Assembly: GCA_049289295.1 (NCBI GenBank)
Contig: JBATLL010000062.1
Span: 124,001 to 188,000, forward strand
Source: BOKV01 sp049289295
GTDB lineage: Bacteria; Pseudomonadota; Alphaproteobacteria; Rhizobiales; Rhizobiaceae
Reading direction: 5' to 3'
Length of the DNA: 64,000 nucleotides
In this document: positions 24,918 through 34,641 of the stretch, one piece after another
Layout: each line of letters opens with the position of its first letter
Position numbering within the stretch: position 1 is the first letter of the stretch
Made by a program: the position numbers and the translations under genes
The notes under the pieces: generated by a model
The model's input: only the letters and a program-made list of their open reading frames with translations
What the model was told of the DNA's origin: nothing
Databases searched by the model: none

Positions 24918-26303
24918 TCACTTTGCCCTGGCCATTGCAGACAGTTTGTTGCGCACGGTCTGCGATCCACGCAACTTCAGCGCAACGCTCCCATCCTTGC
25001 GGTTCTTGCGTTCGATGACTTGCGTGTTCTCATAAATCCAGGGCAGCCGGCCCAGATCGGTAACGCCCAGAACAAGGTTGAACTGGTCTTCGCCACTCGC
25101 CAGACCGGTTTCGATTGCAGCCAGCAGCCCATCCACCCCCTCGCCCGTCAAGGCGGAGACGAGGACTGGCGAACGCTGCGCCGTTTTCACCGCACGCATC
25201 GCGGCAAGCGATTCTGGTTCCAGCAGATCGGTCTTGTTCCACACTTCAATGACGCGATCATGCCCTTGCTGTTCGACACCCAGCTGCGAGAGGATCGTGT
25301 AGACATCCTGCGCCTGGGCCTGGCTATCGGGATCGGCTATATCGCGCACATGCAGGATGAGATCAGCTTCGAGAACCTCCTCGAGCGTCGCGCGAAATGC
25401 GGCGACAAGCATGGTTGGCAGGTTTGAAACAAAACCGACCGTGTCGGACAGGATGATCTGGCCGCCGCCAGGCAGGCGAAGCTTGCGCAGTGTCGGATCA
25501 AGCGTGGCAAACAGCTGATCCTTGGCCAGCACAGCGGCCCCCGTCAGCTTGTTGAACAGGGTCGACTTGCCGGCATTGGTGTAGCCGACCAATGCCACGA
25601 CAGGCACCGGCGTCTTCTTGCGCTTTGCCCTGTGCAGGTCGCGCGTGCGGCGCACTTTTTCCAGGTCGCGTTCCAGCCTTATGATGCGGTCCTGAAGCAG
25701 CCGCCTGTCGGCCTCGATCTGTGTTTCACCGGGACCACCTGTCTTGCCGAGACCACCACGCTGGCGTTCCAGGTGCGTCCACTGACGCACGAGACGCCCC
25801 TTTTGATAGTTGAGATGCGCCAGTTCGACCTGTAGCCGCCCTTCCCGCGTTCGTGCCCTTGCTCCGAAAATCTCGAGGATCAGTCCGGTGCGGTCGAGCA
25901 CCTTGCAGTTCCAGGCCTTTTCAAGATTGCGCTGCTGCACGGGAGTGAGCGGGTGATCGACTACAGCAAGACCGATTTCTTCTGCCTTGATGAGGCCCGT
26001 GATTTCGTCGACCTTGCCGGCACCAATCAGGGTTGCGGGCCGACGCTGGCGCACCGGCACGATGGCAGAACTGACGATTTCCAGATCGATTGCCCGCGCC
26101 AGCCCGACAGCCTCCTGCAGGCGCGCTTCCAGCGATCGTTCCTGAATTCTGTCCGGAGAAGTGCCGCCAGCACCGTCAGCGGTATGCGGCTGCTCGTTCG
26201 CACTGCGAATATCGGGAACAAGCACAAGCGCACGCTCAGGCCGGTTGTCTGATTCAAGCGACCACTGAAACCGGGAATCCTTGCCCCTGTCGGCTTCGCT
26301 CAA
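24918..26303 (-). CDS. hflX: GTPase HflX
   Basis: This 461-residue ribosome-associated GTPase has the N-terminal HflX domain (LIGAGKVDEITGLIKAEEIG and NRTG-like block DRTGLILEIFGARA) and a long coiled middle (RRLLQDRIIRLERDLEKVRR). The G domain has G1 GYTNAGKSTLFN, G2/G3 DPTLRKLRLPGGGQIILSDT and G4 NKTD. The start ATG at 26303 overlaps the hfq stop as ATGA, so the two are translationally coupled. HflX splits or rescues stalled ribosomes. Confidence 0.95.
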   Translation of the reverse strand: MSEADRGKDSRFQWSLESDNRPERALVLVPDIRSANEQPHTADGAGGTSPDRIQERSLEARLQEAVGLARAIDLEIVSSAIVPVRQRRPATLIGAGKVDEITGLIKAEEIGLAVVDHPLTPVQQRNLEKAWNCKVLDRTGLILEIFGARARTREGRLQVELAHLNYQKGRLVRQWTHLERQRGGLGKTGGPGETQIEADRRLLQDRIIRLERDLEKVRRTRDLHRAKRKKTPVPVVALVGYTNAGKSTLFNKLTGAAVLAKDQLFATLDPTLRKLRLPGGGQIILSDTVGFVSNLPTMLVAAFRATLEEVLEADLILHVRDIADPDSQAQAQDVYTILSQLGVEQQGHDRVIEVWNKTDLLEPESLAAMRAVKTAQRSPVLVSALTGEGVDGLLAAIETGLASGEDQFNLVLGVTDLGRLPWIYENTQVIERKNRKDGSVALKLRGSQTVRNKLSAMARAK

Positions 26304-26566
26304 TCGCCAGCCTCGCTGGCCCCCTCGCCGGCCCCGTCGCTATTGTCCCCGAAATTGACAGGCTGTGACGGCATGATTGTCGATATGGCGTGCTTGTAGA
26401 CAAGCTGCGCCATCCCATCACGTTTCAGCAGGACGCAGAAATTGTCGAACCAGGAAACCACCCCGTTCAATTTGACGCCGTTGACCAGGAAAATGGTCAG
26501 GGGAATCTTCTGTTTGCGGACCTGATTGAGGAATGTGTCTTGCAGATTCTGCGATCGCTCGGACAT
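26300..26566 (-). CDS. hfq: RNA chaperone Hfq
   Basis: This 88-residue protein carries Sm1 (LNQVRKQKIPLTIFLVNGVK) and Sm2 (YKHAISTIMP) with the conserved VSWFDNFCVLL. The hexamer binds small RNAs and mRNAs. The C-terminal tail is short and acidic (NFGDNSDGAGEGASEAGD), as in other alphaproteobacteria and unlike the long E. coli tail. hflX is coupled downstream by a 4-bp overlap, and trkA lies upstream on the same strand, 168 bp away. A promoter is likely in that gap. Confidence 0.97.
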   Translation of the reverse strand: MSERSQNLQDTFLNQVRKQKIPLTIFLVNGVKLNGVVSWFDNFCVLLKRDGMAQLVYKHAISTIMPSQPVNFGDNSDGAGEGASEAGD

Positions 26567-26734
26567 TATTATTTTGTTCTCCGCATGTGCTGGTATCGCC
26601 CCGCCCGCCCCAGACGCATTGCTGGCGTCCGGACACGATCCGACCCATCAGGAATCGTAATCCTGATGATCACTCCATTTATAGTAGGCGGATTCACCGC
26701 ATATCAAGGAAAAGTTTCCCCACGCTTCGCGCGG

Positions 26735-28111
26735 TCAGAAGAATTCGAGACTGACCCTGAACATCTGTTCGACCTGGCGAACCCGCTCATTGAGCGCAAG
26801 AATGACTACCCTGTCCTTGGGCTTGATGACGCTGTCGCCTGTTGGCTGAATGACCGTTTCACCGTGGTAGATCGCGCCAATTCTTACGCCATCGGGCAGA
26901 TCGAGTTCCCGTAGCGGCTTGCCCACCAGTGGTGAAGTATCAAGCGCCTCGGCCTCGATAATTTCAGCCGCTCCGTTCTGCAGCGAATAGACGCCGCGAA
27001 TCCTGCCGCGCCGCACATGCTGGAGAATGCGCGAAATCGTTACCCCGCGCGGGTTGATGTAATCGTCAATGCCAAGCGACTTCGTGAAGCCGTGATAGCC
27101 GGAATTGTTCAGAAGCGTCAGATTGGCCTTGCAGCCGAGCTTCTTTGCCAGAACCGCTGAAAGAATGTTCACCTGATCGTCATTGGTGATGGCAACCATC
27201 AGATCGGCTGTTGCTGCGCCCGCTTCTGCCAGCATCTGCTCATCAAGCGCGCTGCCATGCAGCACGACCGTGCGCTTGAGCTGGTCAGCCATGCGGATCG
27301 CCTTCTCGCGCGATGCCTCGATCACCTTCACACGGGCACCGGACATGCGCTCTTCAATACGCCGCGCCAGGTACGTGCCAATGTTTCCGCCTCCGGCGAT
27401 CACGATCCGCGAGGCTTCCGGCTTTTCCTTGCCGAAGATGCCGAGTGTACGCCGTATCTGGTTGCGTGCCGCGATCACATAGGCAAGGTCGCCCTTGACG
27501 ATATGGTCGGCACTGCGCGGCGTGAACATGCTGCCATTGCGCCAGATGCCGCAAACAGTTGCAGTCAGGTCCGGAAACAGTTCGCTCAACTGCGAGAGCG
27601 GCGTGTCGATAACCGGGCAGTCTTCATCGCAATCGATGGCCACCATCGCGATATTGTCCTGGCCGAACAGAACGACGTCGCGCGCGCCCGGCATCGCAAC
27701 ACGGCGAAGGATCACCTCCCCTACTTCCACTTCCGGTGAAATGATGACGTCAATCGGCAGGTTATCGCGGGAAAACAGGTTCTGCCAGTGTGGCTGGCGG
27801 TAGGACTGGGAACGTATGCGGGCAATCTTGGTTGGCACATTGAACAGTGAATGGGCAACCTGGCACGCCACCATGTTGACTTCATCATACAGCGTCACCG
27901 CAATGATCATGTCAGCCTGTTCAGCACCTGCCCTGGCCAGCACGTCGGGATGCGATCCGTGCCCGACATGTCCACGCACATCCAGCTTGTCCTGGATGTT
28001 CTGGACCAGTTGCGGCGAACTGTCGATGACGGAAACATCGTTGTTCTCTGCCGCCAGCCGTTCGGCGATGCCATAGCCAACCTGACCAGCACCGCATATT
28101 ACAACTCGCAT
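26735..28111 (-). CDS. trkA: Trk system potassium transporter subunit TrkA
   Basis: This 458-residue cytoplasmic protein has two RCK halves. The first NAD-binding motif is ICGAGQVGYGIAERLAAEN near the N terminus, followed by VDIRGHVGHGSHPDVLARAG-like sequence. The second is VIAGGGNIGTYLARRIEE, followed by HGSALDEQMLAEAGAATADL. Each is followed by a C-terminal RCK_C domain (SPLVGKPLRELDLPDGVRIG). It regulates K+ uptake through TrkG/H. It lies between hfq and ntrX on the same strand; ntrX ends 5 bp upstream of its ATG. Confidence 0.95.
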   Translation of the reverse strand: MRVVICGAGQVGYGIAERLAAENNDVSVIDSSPQLVQNIQDKLDVRGHVGHGSHPDVLARAGAEQADMIIAVTLYDEVNMVACQVAHSLFNVPTKIARIRSQSYRQPHWQNLFSRDNLPIDVIISPEVEVGEVILRRVAMPGARDVVLFGQDNIAMVAIDCDEDCPVIDTPLSQLSELFPDLTATVCGIWRNGSMFTPRSADHIVKGDLAYVIAARNQIRRTLGIFGKEKPEASRIVIAGGGNIGTYLARRIEERMSGARVKVIEASREKAIRMADQLKRTVVLHGSALDEQMLAEAGAATADLMVAITNDDQVNILSAVLAKKLGCKANLTLLNNSGYHGFTKSLGIDDYINPRGVTISRILQHVRRGRIRGVYSLQNGAAEIIEAEALDTSPLVGKPLRELDLPDGVRIGAIYHGETVIQPTGDSVIKPKDRVVILALNERVRQVEQMFRVSLEFF

Positions 28112-28116
28112 CGTGA

Positions 28117-29514
28117 TCAGGCCCCGTTTGCGTCTTCCTTGCGCTTGCGGTCAAACAGACCCAGCATTTTCAGCTTTCGATGCAGCGCGGAGCGTTCCAT
28201 ACCAACGAATTCCGCCGTGCGCGAGATGTTTCCGCCAAATCGGCCGATCTGGGCAGCCAGATAGTCACGCTCGAACGCCTCCCGCGCATCCTTGAGCGGT
28301 AATGACATGATATGTTCGCCGCCCTCGCCGCCAGCTGTGGGCAGCATCTCGCCGATCTCCTGCGGCAGCATGTCGGCTGATATCACGGTGCCCGGTTCCG
28401 CACGCGACAGGATCATCAGCCGTTCGATATTGTTGCGCAACTGGCGGATGTTGCCCGGCCAGTCATGCGCCTGCAGCACCGCCATCGCATCCTCGCCAAT
28501 GGTACAGCCCTTGATGCCGGTCTGGCGGCCAATATGCTCCATGAAGGCCTGCGCAAGCAGCGGCAAGTCTTCCCGCCGCTCCGAAAGCGGTGGAACCCGG
28601 ATCGGAACGACCGCCAGGCGATGAAACAGGTCTTCGCGGAACTGGCCTTCCTTGATCAGCTCTTCAAGATTTCGCGCCGTGGAAGACAGGATGCGCACAT
28701 CCACCTTTACCCGATTGGAACCGCCGACACGCTCGAACTGCTGGTCGACAAGCACGCGCAGGATACGGTTCTGCGTATCGCGCGGCATGTCCGCAACCTC
28801 GTCGATGTAAAGCGTGCCGCCATGTGCTTCCTCAAGCGCACCGACCCTGCCAGCAGATCCGTTGACTGCTTCGGTGCCGAAAAGTTCGACTTCCATCCTG
28901 TCCGGTGTGATCGCAGCAGCATTGAGAACGACAAACGGTCCCTCTGCCCTGCCCGACAGCTTGTGAATGGTGCGCGCCACCAGTTCCTTGCCCGAACCCG
29001 ACGCACCGATGATCAGTGTGCGGCTGTTTGTGGGTGCGACCCGGTCTATGGTCTGGCGCAGCCCGTTCATCGCAGCCGACTTGCCAATCAGCTCGACCAT
29101 GTCGGAACTCTTCTCGGTCAGCTCGCGAACCTGCTTGCGCAGATTGGATGCTTCGAGTGCACGCTCGGCAACCAGCAACAGCCGGTCGGACTTGAAGGGC
29201 TTTTCAATATAGTCATAGGCGCCGCTGCGGATGGCTGAAACGGCAGTTTCGATATTGCCGTGCCCCGAAATCATGACGACTGGCACCTCGGCATGGCGCG
29301 CCTTGATCTCGTTGAGAAGTTCGAGCCCGTCCAGCGCCGACCCCTGCAGCCAGATGTCGAGGAAAACGAGCGAGGGTCTTCGCGCGGCAATCGCTGCCAA
29401 TGCGCTGTCGCTGTCTCCCGCCGTGCGGGTTCCATGGCCTTCATCGTCCAGAATACCCGCCACCAGTTCGCGGATGTCCTGTTCATCATCGACAATGAGA
29501 ATGTCCGATGCCAT
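28117..29514 (-). CDS. ntrX: Nitrogen assimilation response regulator NtrX
   Basis: This 465-residue regulator has a receiver domain with phospho-acceptor Asp53 (FLDIW), an AAA+ domain with Walker A GASGSGKELVARTIH, and a Fis-type HTH at the C terminus (GNISRTAEFVGMERSALHRK). The GAFTGA loop that touches sigma54 is missing; the region reads ELFGTEAVNGSAGRVGALEE. This is normal for alphaproteobacterial NtrX, which acts without sigma54. Its stop is followed directly by trkA, and its start directly follows the ntrY stop. Confidence 0.95.
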   Translation of the reverse strand: MASDILIVDDEQDIRELVAGILDDEGHGTRTAGDSDSALAAIAARRPSLVFLDIWLQGSALDGLELLNEIKARHAEVPVVMISGHGNIETAVSAIRSGAYDYIEKPFKSDRLLLVAERALEASNLRKQVRELTEKSSDMVELIGKSAAMNGLRQTIDRVAPTNSRTLIIGASGSGKELVARTIHKLSGRAEGPFVVLNAAAITPDRMEVELFGTEAVNGSAGRVGALEEAHGGTLYIDEVADMPRDTQNRILRVLVDQQFERVGGSNRVKVDVRILSSTARNLEELIKEGQFREDLFHRLAVVPIRVPPLSERREDLPLLAQAFMEHIGRQTGIKGCTIGEDAMAVLQAHDWPGNIRQLRNNIERLMILSRAEPGTVISADMLPQEIGEMLPTAGGEGGEHIMSLPLKDAREAFERDYLAAQIGRFGGNISRTAEFVGMERSALHRKLKMLGLFDRKRKEDANGA

Positions 29515-31839
29515 CTAGCCGATACTCCCTTTTGTATCTGGTTCCACCTGGTCTATCCCTGCTGGCCCCTGGGATATCTCCGCCTCCACAGCCGGAAGCG
29601 TTATGCGTACCATTGCACCCGTTTCACCTTCGCCAAGATCGGGAGCATCAAGCAGTTCGATAGTCCCGCCATGGTCTTCGAGAATCTTGCGCACGATCGC
29701 GAGACCAAGGCCGGTGCCTTTCTCCCGCGTCGTCATGTACGGCTCCAGCAGCCGCTGGCGACCTTCCTTCGGCAAGCCCTTTCCATTGTCGATAATTTCA
29801 ACAATGCTGGCATTGTCCCCGGAGGATGCACGCACAAGAATTCGACCTTTGAAATTCGTATTTATTCCCTTTGCTTCAATTGCTTCCGAAGCATTCTTGA
29901 TTACATTTATGAAGACCTGCGACAAAAGCCTGGGATCGAATTTCCCGCGGATGCGCGACTTCGAAAAATCCGTGACAAACTCGATTTCGGGCAGCGCGAC
30001 CTTCTGCAGGAACACAGCCTCATTGAGGGTCTCGATCAGGTTCCCCTTTGCCATTTGCGGCTTCGGCATGCGCGCGAAGGACGAGAATTCATCGACCATG
30101 CGACCTATATCGCCAACCTGGCGAATGATCGTATCCGTGCACTGGTCGAATATCTCACGGTCTTCCGTGATGTATTTTCCGTAGCGCCGCCGAATGCGTT
30201 CGGCTGAAAGCTGGATCGGTGTCAGCGGGTTCTTGATCTCATGCGCAATGCGACGCGCCACGTCCGACCAGGCAGTGTTGCGTTGCGCCGAAACGAGATC
30301 AGTAATGTCGTCGATGGTAATGACGAAGGAATGGTCGGATGCCGACTCGCTGCTTTCCTCGGTCACCTGCACATTCAGCGTGCGCTCCTGATTGTTGCGC
30401 CAGATCGTGATCTGCTCGCGGTAATCTTCCTTGCCATGTGCCATGGCATTGTCGAACACGGGCGCGAGCTCAGGCATCAGGTCGCCAATGCTGGCGCTGT
30501 GCAGCGTGCTGCCGGAAAACAGGGGCGCAGCCGCGCGGTTGGCGATTGTCACCTTGCCCTGGGCATCGACACCAATGACGGCCGCGCTGACGCCTGAAAG
30601 AACCGCCTCGGTAAACCGCGCCCTTTGGTCGATATCATCCTTTGCACTCAAGATTTCGTCGCGCTGGTTCTTCAGTTCAGACAGCATCACGTTGAACGTG
30701 TCCGACAGGTTCTTCAGGTCACCCTCGGTGTGAACCGTACTCACCCGCACGTCGAGATTGCCGGAACTGACTTCGTCGGCCGCCGTGATCAGGCGTCGAA
30801 TGGGAGACACCAGCCGGTCCGCCACGCTGATCCCCATCCAGATCGCCGAAAGCAGCACGACGAGACAGACCCCGATATACAGAACGGCAAAAGCCAGTTG
30901 AACCGGCAGGCGATTAGCCTCAAGCCCCCCATATTCGCGGGTGTTTGCTTCCATCTGGCGTAGTGCTGCCGTCACTTCCGGGCGCAGCGACATGATCGTG
31001 TAGAGATAGGCGTTTGGAATTTCGCGCAATTTGAACATGGCACCGATGAAATTGGTGCTGCCGGGCGGAATTCCAACCGGATCGCCAGTGTCGGCTGCCA
31101 CGAAATATTCGGGGATGGGATCGGGCAGCTTTTCCGAATTTTCGAGCTTGGCCCCGACAATCTTCGTGCCATCCTGACGCATCAGGTCGGCCCGCAGGAA
31201 ACCCCTGCCCTTTGCGTGCAGGCTCATCAGGTTTTCAAAACCCGGCCGGTCGAGATTGTAGATCTGCCTTGCGCGGTCGAGGTCAGCTGCCATTGAGATC
31301 GTGTTGCCGGTCAGAACGCGGCGGCTTTCGTCCATATAGGCGCGCGCAACATTGACCGATGATGAGACGATCTGCTTGGTGCGCACCTCGAACCAGCGGT
31401 CAAGACCGAGATCGAGCGTCACACTGGCAACGATGGCAACCAGAATGGCCGGGATCGCGGCAACCAGCGCGAACAGGCCGACAATGCGAATGTGAAGGCG
31501 TGCAGCTGCCCTGCCCTTGCGCCTTGCCTGGAGAATGATCCAGACCTCGCGGCCAATCAGGAAGACAAGAATGAGGGCAAGGATCGAGTTGATTGCCAGG
31601 GCGGAGCTGACGACCTGGTTTGTCGGCGCAATCGGAGCCAGGCCAATCAGGATGAGAAAGGTGATCGTGCCGGTAACCATCAGCGCCAGCACGGCTGCAA
31701 ATCCAAGCAGGCGCGAAACACCGTCGCGTTCGCCACGTTGGACGCTTGCAGGTGCTTCCGGCAGGATCACCATTGAATGATCATTGTCACCGAATGCTCC
31801 CGGCTGATCGCGGTAGGACACGATGTTCTGACCATCCAT
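29515..31839 (-). CDS. ntrY: Nitrogen assimilation sensor kinase NtrY
   Basis: This large sensor kinase has about 774 residues. Several N-terminal hydrophobic segments and a periplasmic loop are followed by a HAMP domain (LVSPIRRLITAADEVSSGNL), a PAS region, HisKA with RRIAHEIKNPLTPIQLSAER and an HATPase domain (DNGKGLPKEG, GTGLGLAIVRKILEDHGG). The start at 31839 (MDGQNIV) is preferred over the GTG at 31866, but neither has a clear ribosome site. It partners NtrX in sensing nitrogen or redox state in related bacteria. Confidence 0.93.
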   Translation of the reverse strand: MDGQNIVSYRDQPGAFGDNDHSMVILPEAPASVQRGERDGVSRLLGFAAVLALMVTGTITFLILIGLAPIAPTNQVVSSALAINSILALILVFLIGREVWIILQARRKGRAAARLHIRIVGLFALVAAIPAILVAIVASVTLDLGLDRWFEVRTKQIVSSSVNVARAYMDESRRVLTGNTISMAADLDRARQIYNLDRPGFENLMSLHAKGRGFLRADLMRQDGTKIVGAKLENSEKLPDPIPEYFVAADTGDPVGIPPGSTNFIGAMFKLREIPNAYLYTIMSLRPEVTAALRQMEANTREYGGLEANRLPVQLAFAVLYIGVCLVVLLSAIWMGISVADRLVSPIRRLITAADEVSSGNLDVRVSTVHTEGDLKNLSDTFNVMLSELKNQRDEILSAKDDIDQRARFTEAVLSGVSAAVIGVDAQGKVTIANRAAAPLFSGSTLHSASIGDLMPELAPVFDNAMAHGKEDYREQITIWRNNQERTLNVQVTEESSESASDHSFVITIDDITDLVSAQRNTAWSDVARRIAHEIKNPLTPIQLSAERIRRRYGKYITEDREIFDQCTDTIIRQVGDIGRMVDEFSSFARMPKPQMAKGNLIETLNEAVFLQKVALPEIEFVTDFSKSRIRGKFDPRLLSQVFINVIKNASEAIEAKGINTNFKGRILVRASSGDNASIVEIIDNGKGLPKEGRQRLLEPYMTTREKGTGLGLAIVRKILEDHGGTIELLDAPDLGEGETGAMVRITLPAVEAEISQGPAGIDQVEPDTKGSIG

Positions 31840-31950
31840 GGCTGCGGTTTTTGCCTTTTTTCGCACAAGCGAGTTTGGAACGATTTACTGCCGGACCCTT
31901 TTCAACCAATCGCCGGAAACGGAATCCGGGAATGAATCGAAGGGCCTTCC

Positions 31951-31966
31951 GTTGCAGCAATGCAAC
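31951..31966. promoter_or_regulatory. Inverted repeat upstream of ntrY, possible operator
   Basis: GTTGCA-GCAA-TGCAAC is a perfect 6-bp inverted repeat with a 4-bp centre, about 112 bp upstream of the ntrY start and 42 bp upstream of the ntrC 3' end. It resembles NtrC-type TGCA half-site dyads. On the reverse strand TTGACC-17-CACATT nearby is a possible but poor promoter. A regulator is not shown by the sequence. Confidence 0.4.
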
Positions 31967-32008
31967 GCGAATGTGGCAAGAATGAAACACATGGTCAAGG
32001 GAACTCGC

Positions 32009-33460
32009 CTACCTGACGACCCGGCTTACCTTGATATCAAGTTCACGGATCTTCTTGCGCAGCGTGTTTCGATTGAGGCCAAGCAATTCCGCTGCCTTGA
32101 GCTGATTGCCCCGCGTTGCCGCCAGGGTAGCGGTTACCAGCGGACCTTCCAGCTGGCGCAGCACCTTTTGATATAGGCCCGGCGGCGGCAGATCCTCACC
32201 AAACTGGCCGAAATAATCGGCAAGCCAGCTTTCCGTGGCAGCTGAAATGTCGTTCGTCGCCAGCGCCGCTGTCGCAGCAGGCAGATTTTGCCCAGGACCG
32301 CTACCGCGCAACTCGGTCTCGATGATTTCCGCGCTAATCGTTTCCTGGGGATAGAGAGCGGCAAGGCGGCGAACCAGATTCTCCAGTTCACGCACGTTAC
32401 CCGGCCAACCGTAGCGCTTGAGCAGATCATAGCCCTGCGCGTCGATTGTCTTGGAATCGAGACCGTCTTTGGCTGCCAGCGCCAGGAAATGCCGCGCAAG
32501 GTCCGCTACGTCTTCCGCCCTTTCACGAAGCGGCGGCAGGCGCAGCGGTACCACGTTCAGCCGATAGAACAGATCCTCGCGAAACAGGCCCTGATTGATC
32601 AGGGTATGCAGGTCCTTGTTGGTAGCAGCGACGATGCGCACATCCGTGCGGATGGGAACCCGCCCGCCAACAGTGGTATATTCGCCCTGCTGGAGAACCC
32701 GTAGAAGGCGCGTCTGCGCGTCCATCGGCATGTCGCCGATCTCGTCAAGAAACAGCGTGCCGCCTTCCGCCTGCTCGAACCGCCCCGAAGAACGGCTGAG
32801 CGCGCCAGTGAAGGCGCCCTTTTCATGACCAAACAGTTCCGATTCGATCAGGTCTCGGGGAATGGCAGCCATGTTGATCGCCACGAACGGACCGTTGCGC
32901 CGCTTACCATAATCGTGCAGCGCGCGCGCAACGAGTTCCTTGCCGGTGCCCGACTCGCCGGTAATCATCAGCGTCAGATCGGTCTGCATCAACCGCGCCA
33001 GGACCCGGTATATCTCCTGCATGGCCGGCGAACGGCCAACCAGCGGCATGCGCTCCTCATCAAGTGAACCGTCTCCCTTGGCGCGATTGCGGCGCGGCTC
33101 GGATATGGCGCGCCCGGCAATTGCCATCAGTTCCTGCAGGTCAAACGGCTTTGGCAGATATTCGTAGGCTCCGCGCTCCGAAGCCTTGATCGCGGTCATG
33201 AAAGTGTTTTGCGCACTCATGACAACAACCGGCAGGTCCGGGCGCATGCGCCGCATCTTTGGCAGAACCTCGAAGGCATCGCCGTCGGGCATCACAACAT
33301 CTGAAATGACAAGATCCCCGTCACCTGAGGCTACCCAACGCCAAAGTGTTGCAATGTTGGAAGTAACGCGAACCTCGTAGCCGGCACGCGAAAATGCCTG
33401 GTTGAGCACCGTGCGGATGGCCGCATCATCGTCTGCCACGAGAACAAGGCCCTTGCTCAT
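32009..33460 (-). CDS. ntrC: Nitrogen regulation response regulator NtrC
   Basis: This 483-residue sigma54 activator has a receiver with Asp54 (LVISDVVMPDGDAFE), an AAA+ domain with Walker A GESGTGKELVARALH, the intact GAFTGA loop (ELFGHEKGAFTGALSRS) and Walker B GGTLFLDEIGDMPMDAQTR, and a Fis-type HTH (GNQLKAAELLGLNRNTLRKK). It activates nitrogen-scavenging genes from sigma54 promoters. The ATG at 33460 overlaps the ntrB stop as ATGA. The next gene, ntrY, follows after a 169-bp gap. Confidence 0.96.
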   Translation of the reverse strand: MSKGLVLVADDDAAIRTVLNQAFSRAGYEVRVTSNIATLWRWVASGDGDLVISDVVMPDGDAFEVLPKMRRMRPDLPVVVMSAQNTFMTAIKASERGAYEYLPKPFDLQELMAIAGRAISEPRRNRAKGDGSLDEERMPLVGRSPAMQEIYRVLARLMQTDLTLMITGESGTGKELVARALHDYGKRRNGPFVAINMAAIPRDLIESELFGHEKGAFTGALSRSSGRFEQAEGGTLFLDEIGDMPMDAQTRLLRVLQQGEYTTVGGRVPIRTDVRIVAATNKDLHTLINQGLFREDLFYRLNVVPLRLPPLRERAEDVADLARHFLALAAKDGLDSKTIDAQGYDLLKRYGWPGNVRELENLVRRLAALYPQETISAEIIETELRGSGPGQNLPAATAALATNDISAATESWLADYFGQFGEDLPPPGLYQKVLRQLEGPLVTATLAATRGNQLKAAELLGLNRNTLRKKIRELDIKVSRVVR

Positions 33461-34641
33461 CCCTGATCATCCCAATTGCTGTCCACCCATTCGCTGTCTG
33501 CTTCGTCGAAAGCACCACGCCAGGCCGGCATCAGAACCCGCAAACGCGTGTTGCGCGGCTCCGACTCACATTCGATGACTCCGCCATGATCGCCAACGAT
33601 CTTCGCCACCAGGGCCAGGCCCAGGCCTGAACCATTGGTCTTGGAAGTGACGAACGGATCGAAGATGTGGCTTCGGATGTCGTCGGGAACACCCGGGCCG
33701 TTGTCGCTGATGCAGAATTCCAGCGGCAGCGACACACGCTCGCTTGATCCGGCAACCGACAGGTGAATTCCGGGCCTGAACCCGGTCGAGAAGATGATTT
33801 CAGGGTCAGGCGTGCCGGCAAGTGCTTCGGCCGCATTCTTGGCGAGGTTGAGAAAGACCTGGATCAGCTGGTCGCGATTGCCGAACACTGGCGGCAGCGA
33901 CGGGTCATATTCCTCGACGATTCGAATGTTACGGGCAAAGCCCGAGCGCGAAATCCGTTTCACATGTTCCAGCACGGAATGGATGTTGACGGCCTGGCGC
34001 TCTATCGGGCGCTCATCTGAAAACACCTCCATCCGGTCCACAAGGTGAACGATGCGATCCGTTTCGTCCATGATCAGCGTTGTCAGCGAGCGATCATCTT
34101 CGCTGGCCGACATTTCCAGCAACTGCGCCGCGCCGCGAATGCCTGAAAGCGGGTTCTTGATCTCATGTGCCAGCATCGCTGCCAGCCCGGTCACGGTGCG
34201 CGCCGCCCCGCGATGCGTCAGCTGGCGATCGATCTTGTCAGCCATCGTTCGCGCGAGGAACATCAAGGTCACGTGGCCAGCGCGTTCGGAAACCGGCGAT
34301 GCATAAACATCGACCACCTTTTCCTTGCCCAGTCGCGGCGAGGAAATGTCCACCTTGTACTCATTGACCGGAGAGGCTTCGTGGCGAACCTGATCGACCA
34401 GCGCCAGAACCGGGCTCCCGAACGGAATGAAATGGGCAAGGGAATGGCGGGCCATGAAAGCTGCCGATGAGCGGAAGAAACCTTCCGCCGACACATTGGC
34501 ATGGCAGATGCGGTTGTCAGCATCGATCATGATGACTGGATGTGGCAAGGCATCAAGCGCCAGAAGCGGCAGAAGCGACCGGTCTTCGCGTTCGCCTGCA
34601 TTGGGTGCCATCCTGGCAACTTCGTTCATTGCAGTGCTCAT
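33457..34641 (-). CDS. ntrB: Nitrogen regulation sensor kinase NtrB
   Basis: The protein has about 394 residues from the ATG at 34641, which overlaps the dusB stop as ATGA. It is cytoplasmic with an N-terminal PAS domain (PHPVIMIDADNRICHANVSA), HisKA phospho-acceptor block AAMLAHEIKNPLSGIRGAAQ and HATPase motifs (SDNGPGVPDD, GLGLALVAKIVGDHGG). It phosphorylates NtrC under nitrogen limitation and is controlled by PII proteins. A longer in-frame upstream start lies inside dusB and is rejected. dusB-ntrB-ntrC is the classic nifR3-ntrBC unit. Confidence 0.95.
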   Translation of the reverse strand: MSTAMNEVARMAPNAGEREDRSLLPLLALDALPHPVIMIDADNRICHANVSAEGFFRSSAAFMARHSLAHFIPFGSPVLALVDQVRHEASPVNEYKVDISSPRLGKEKVVDVYASPVSERAGHVTLMFLARTMADKIDRQLTHRGAARTVTGLAAMLAHEIKNPLSGIRGAAQLLEMSASEDDRSLTTLIMDETDRIVHLVDRMEVFSDERPIERQAVNIHSVLEHVKRISRSGFARNIRIVEEYDPSLPPVFGNRDQLIQVFLNLAKNAAEALAGTPDPEIIFSTGFRPGIHLSVAGSSERVSLPLEFCISDNGPGVPDDIRSHIFDPFVTSKTNGSGLGLALVAKIVGDHGGVIECESEPRNTRLRVLMPAWRGAFDEADSEWVDSNWDDQG

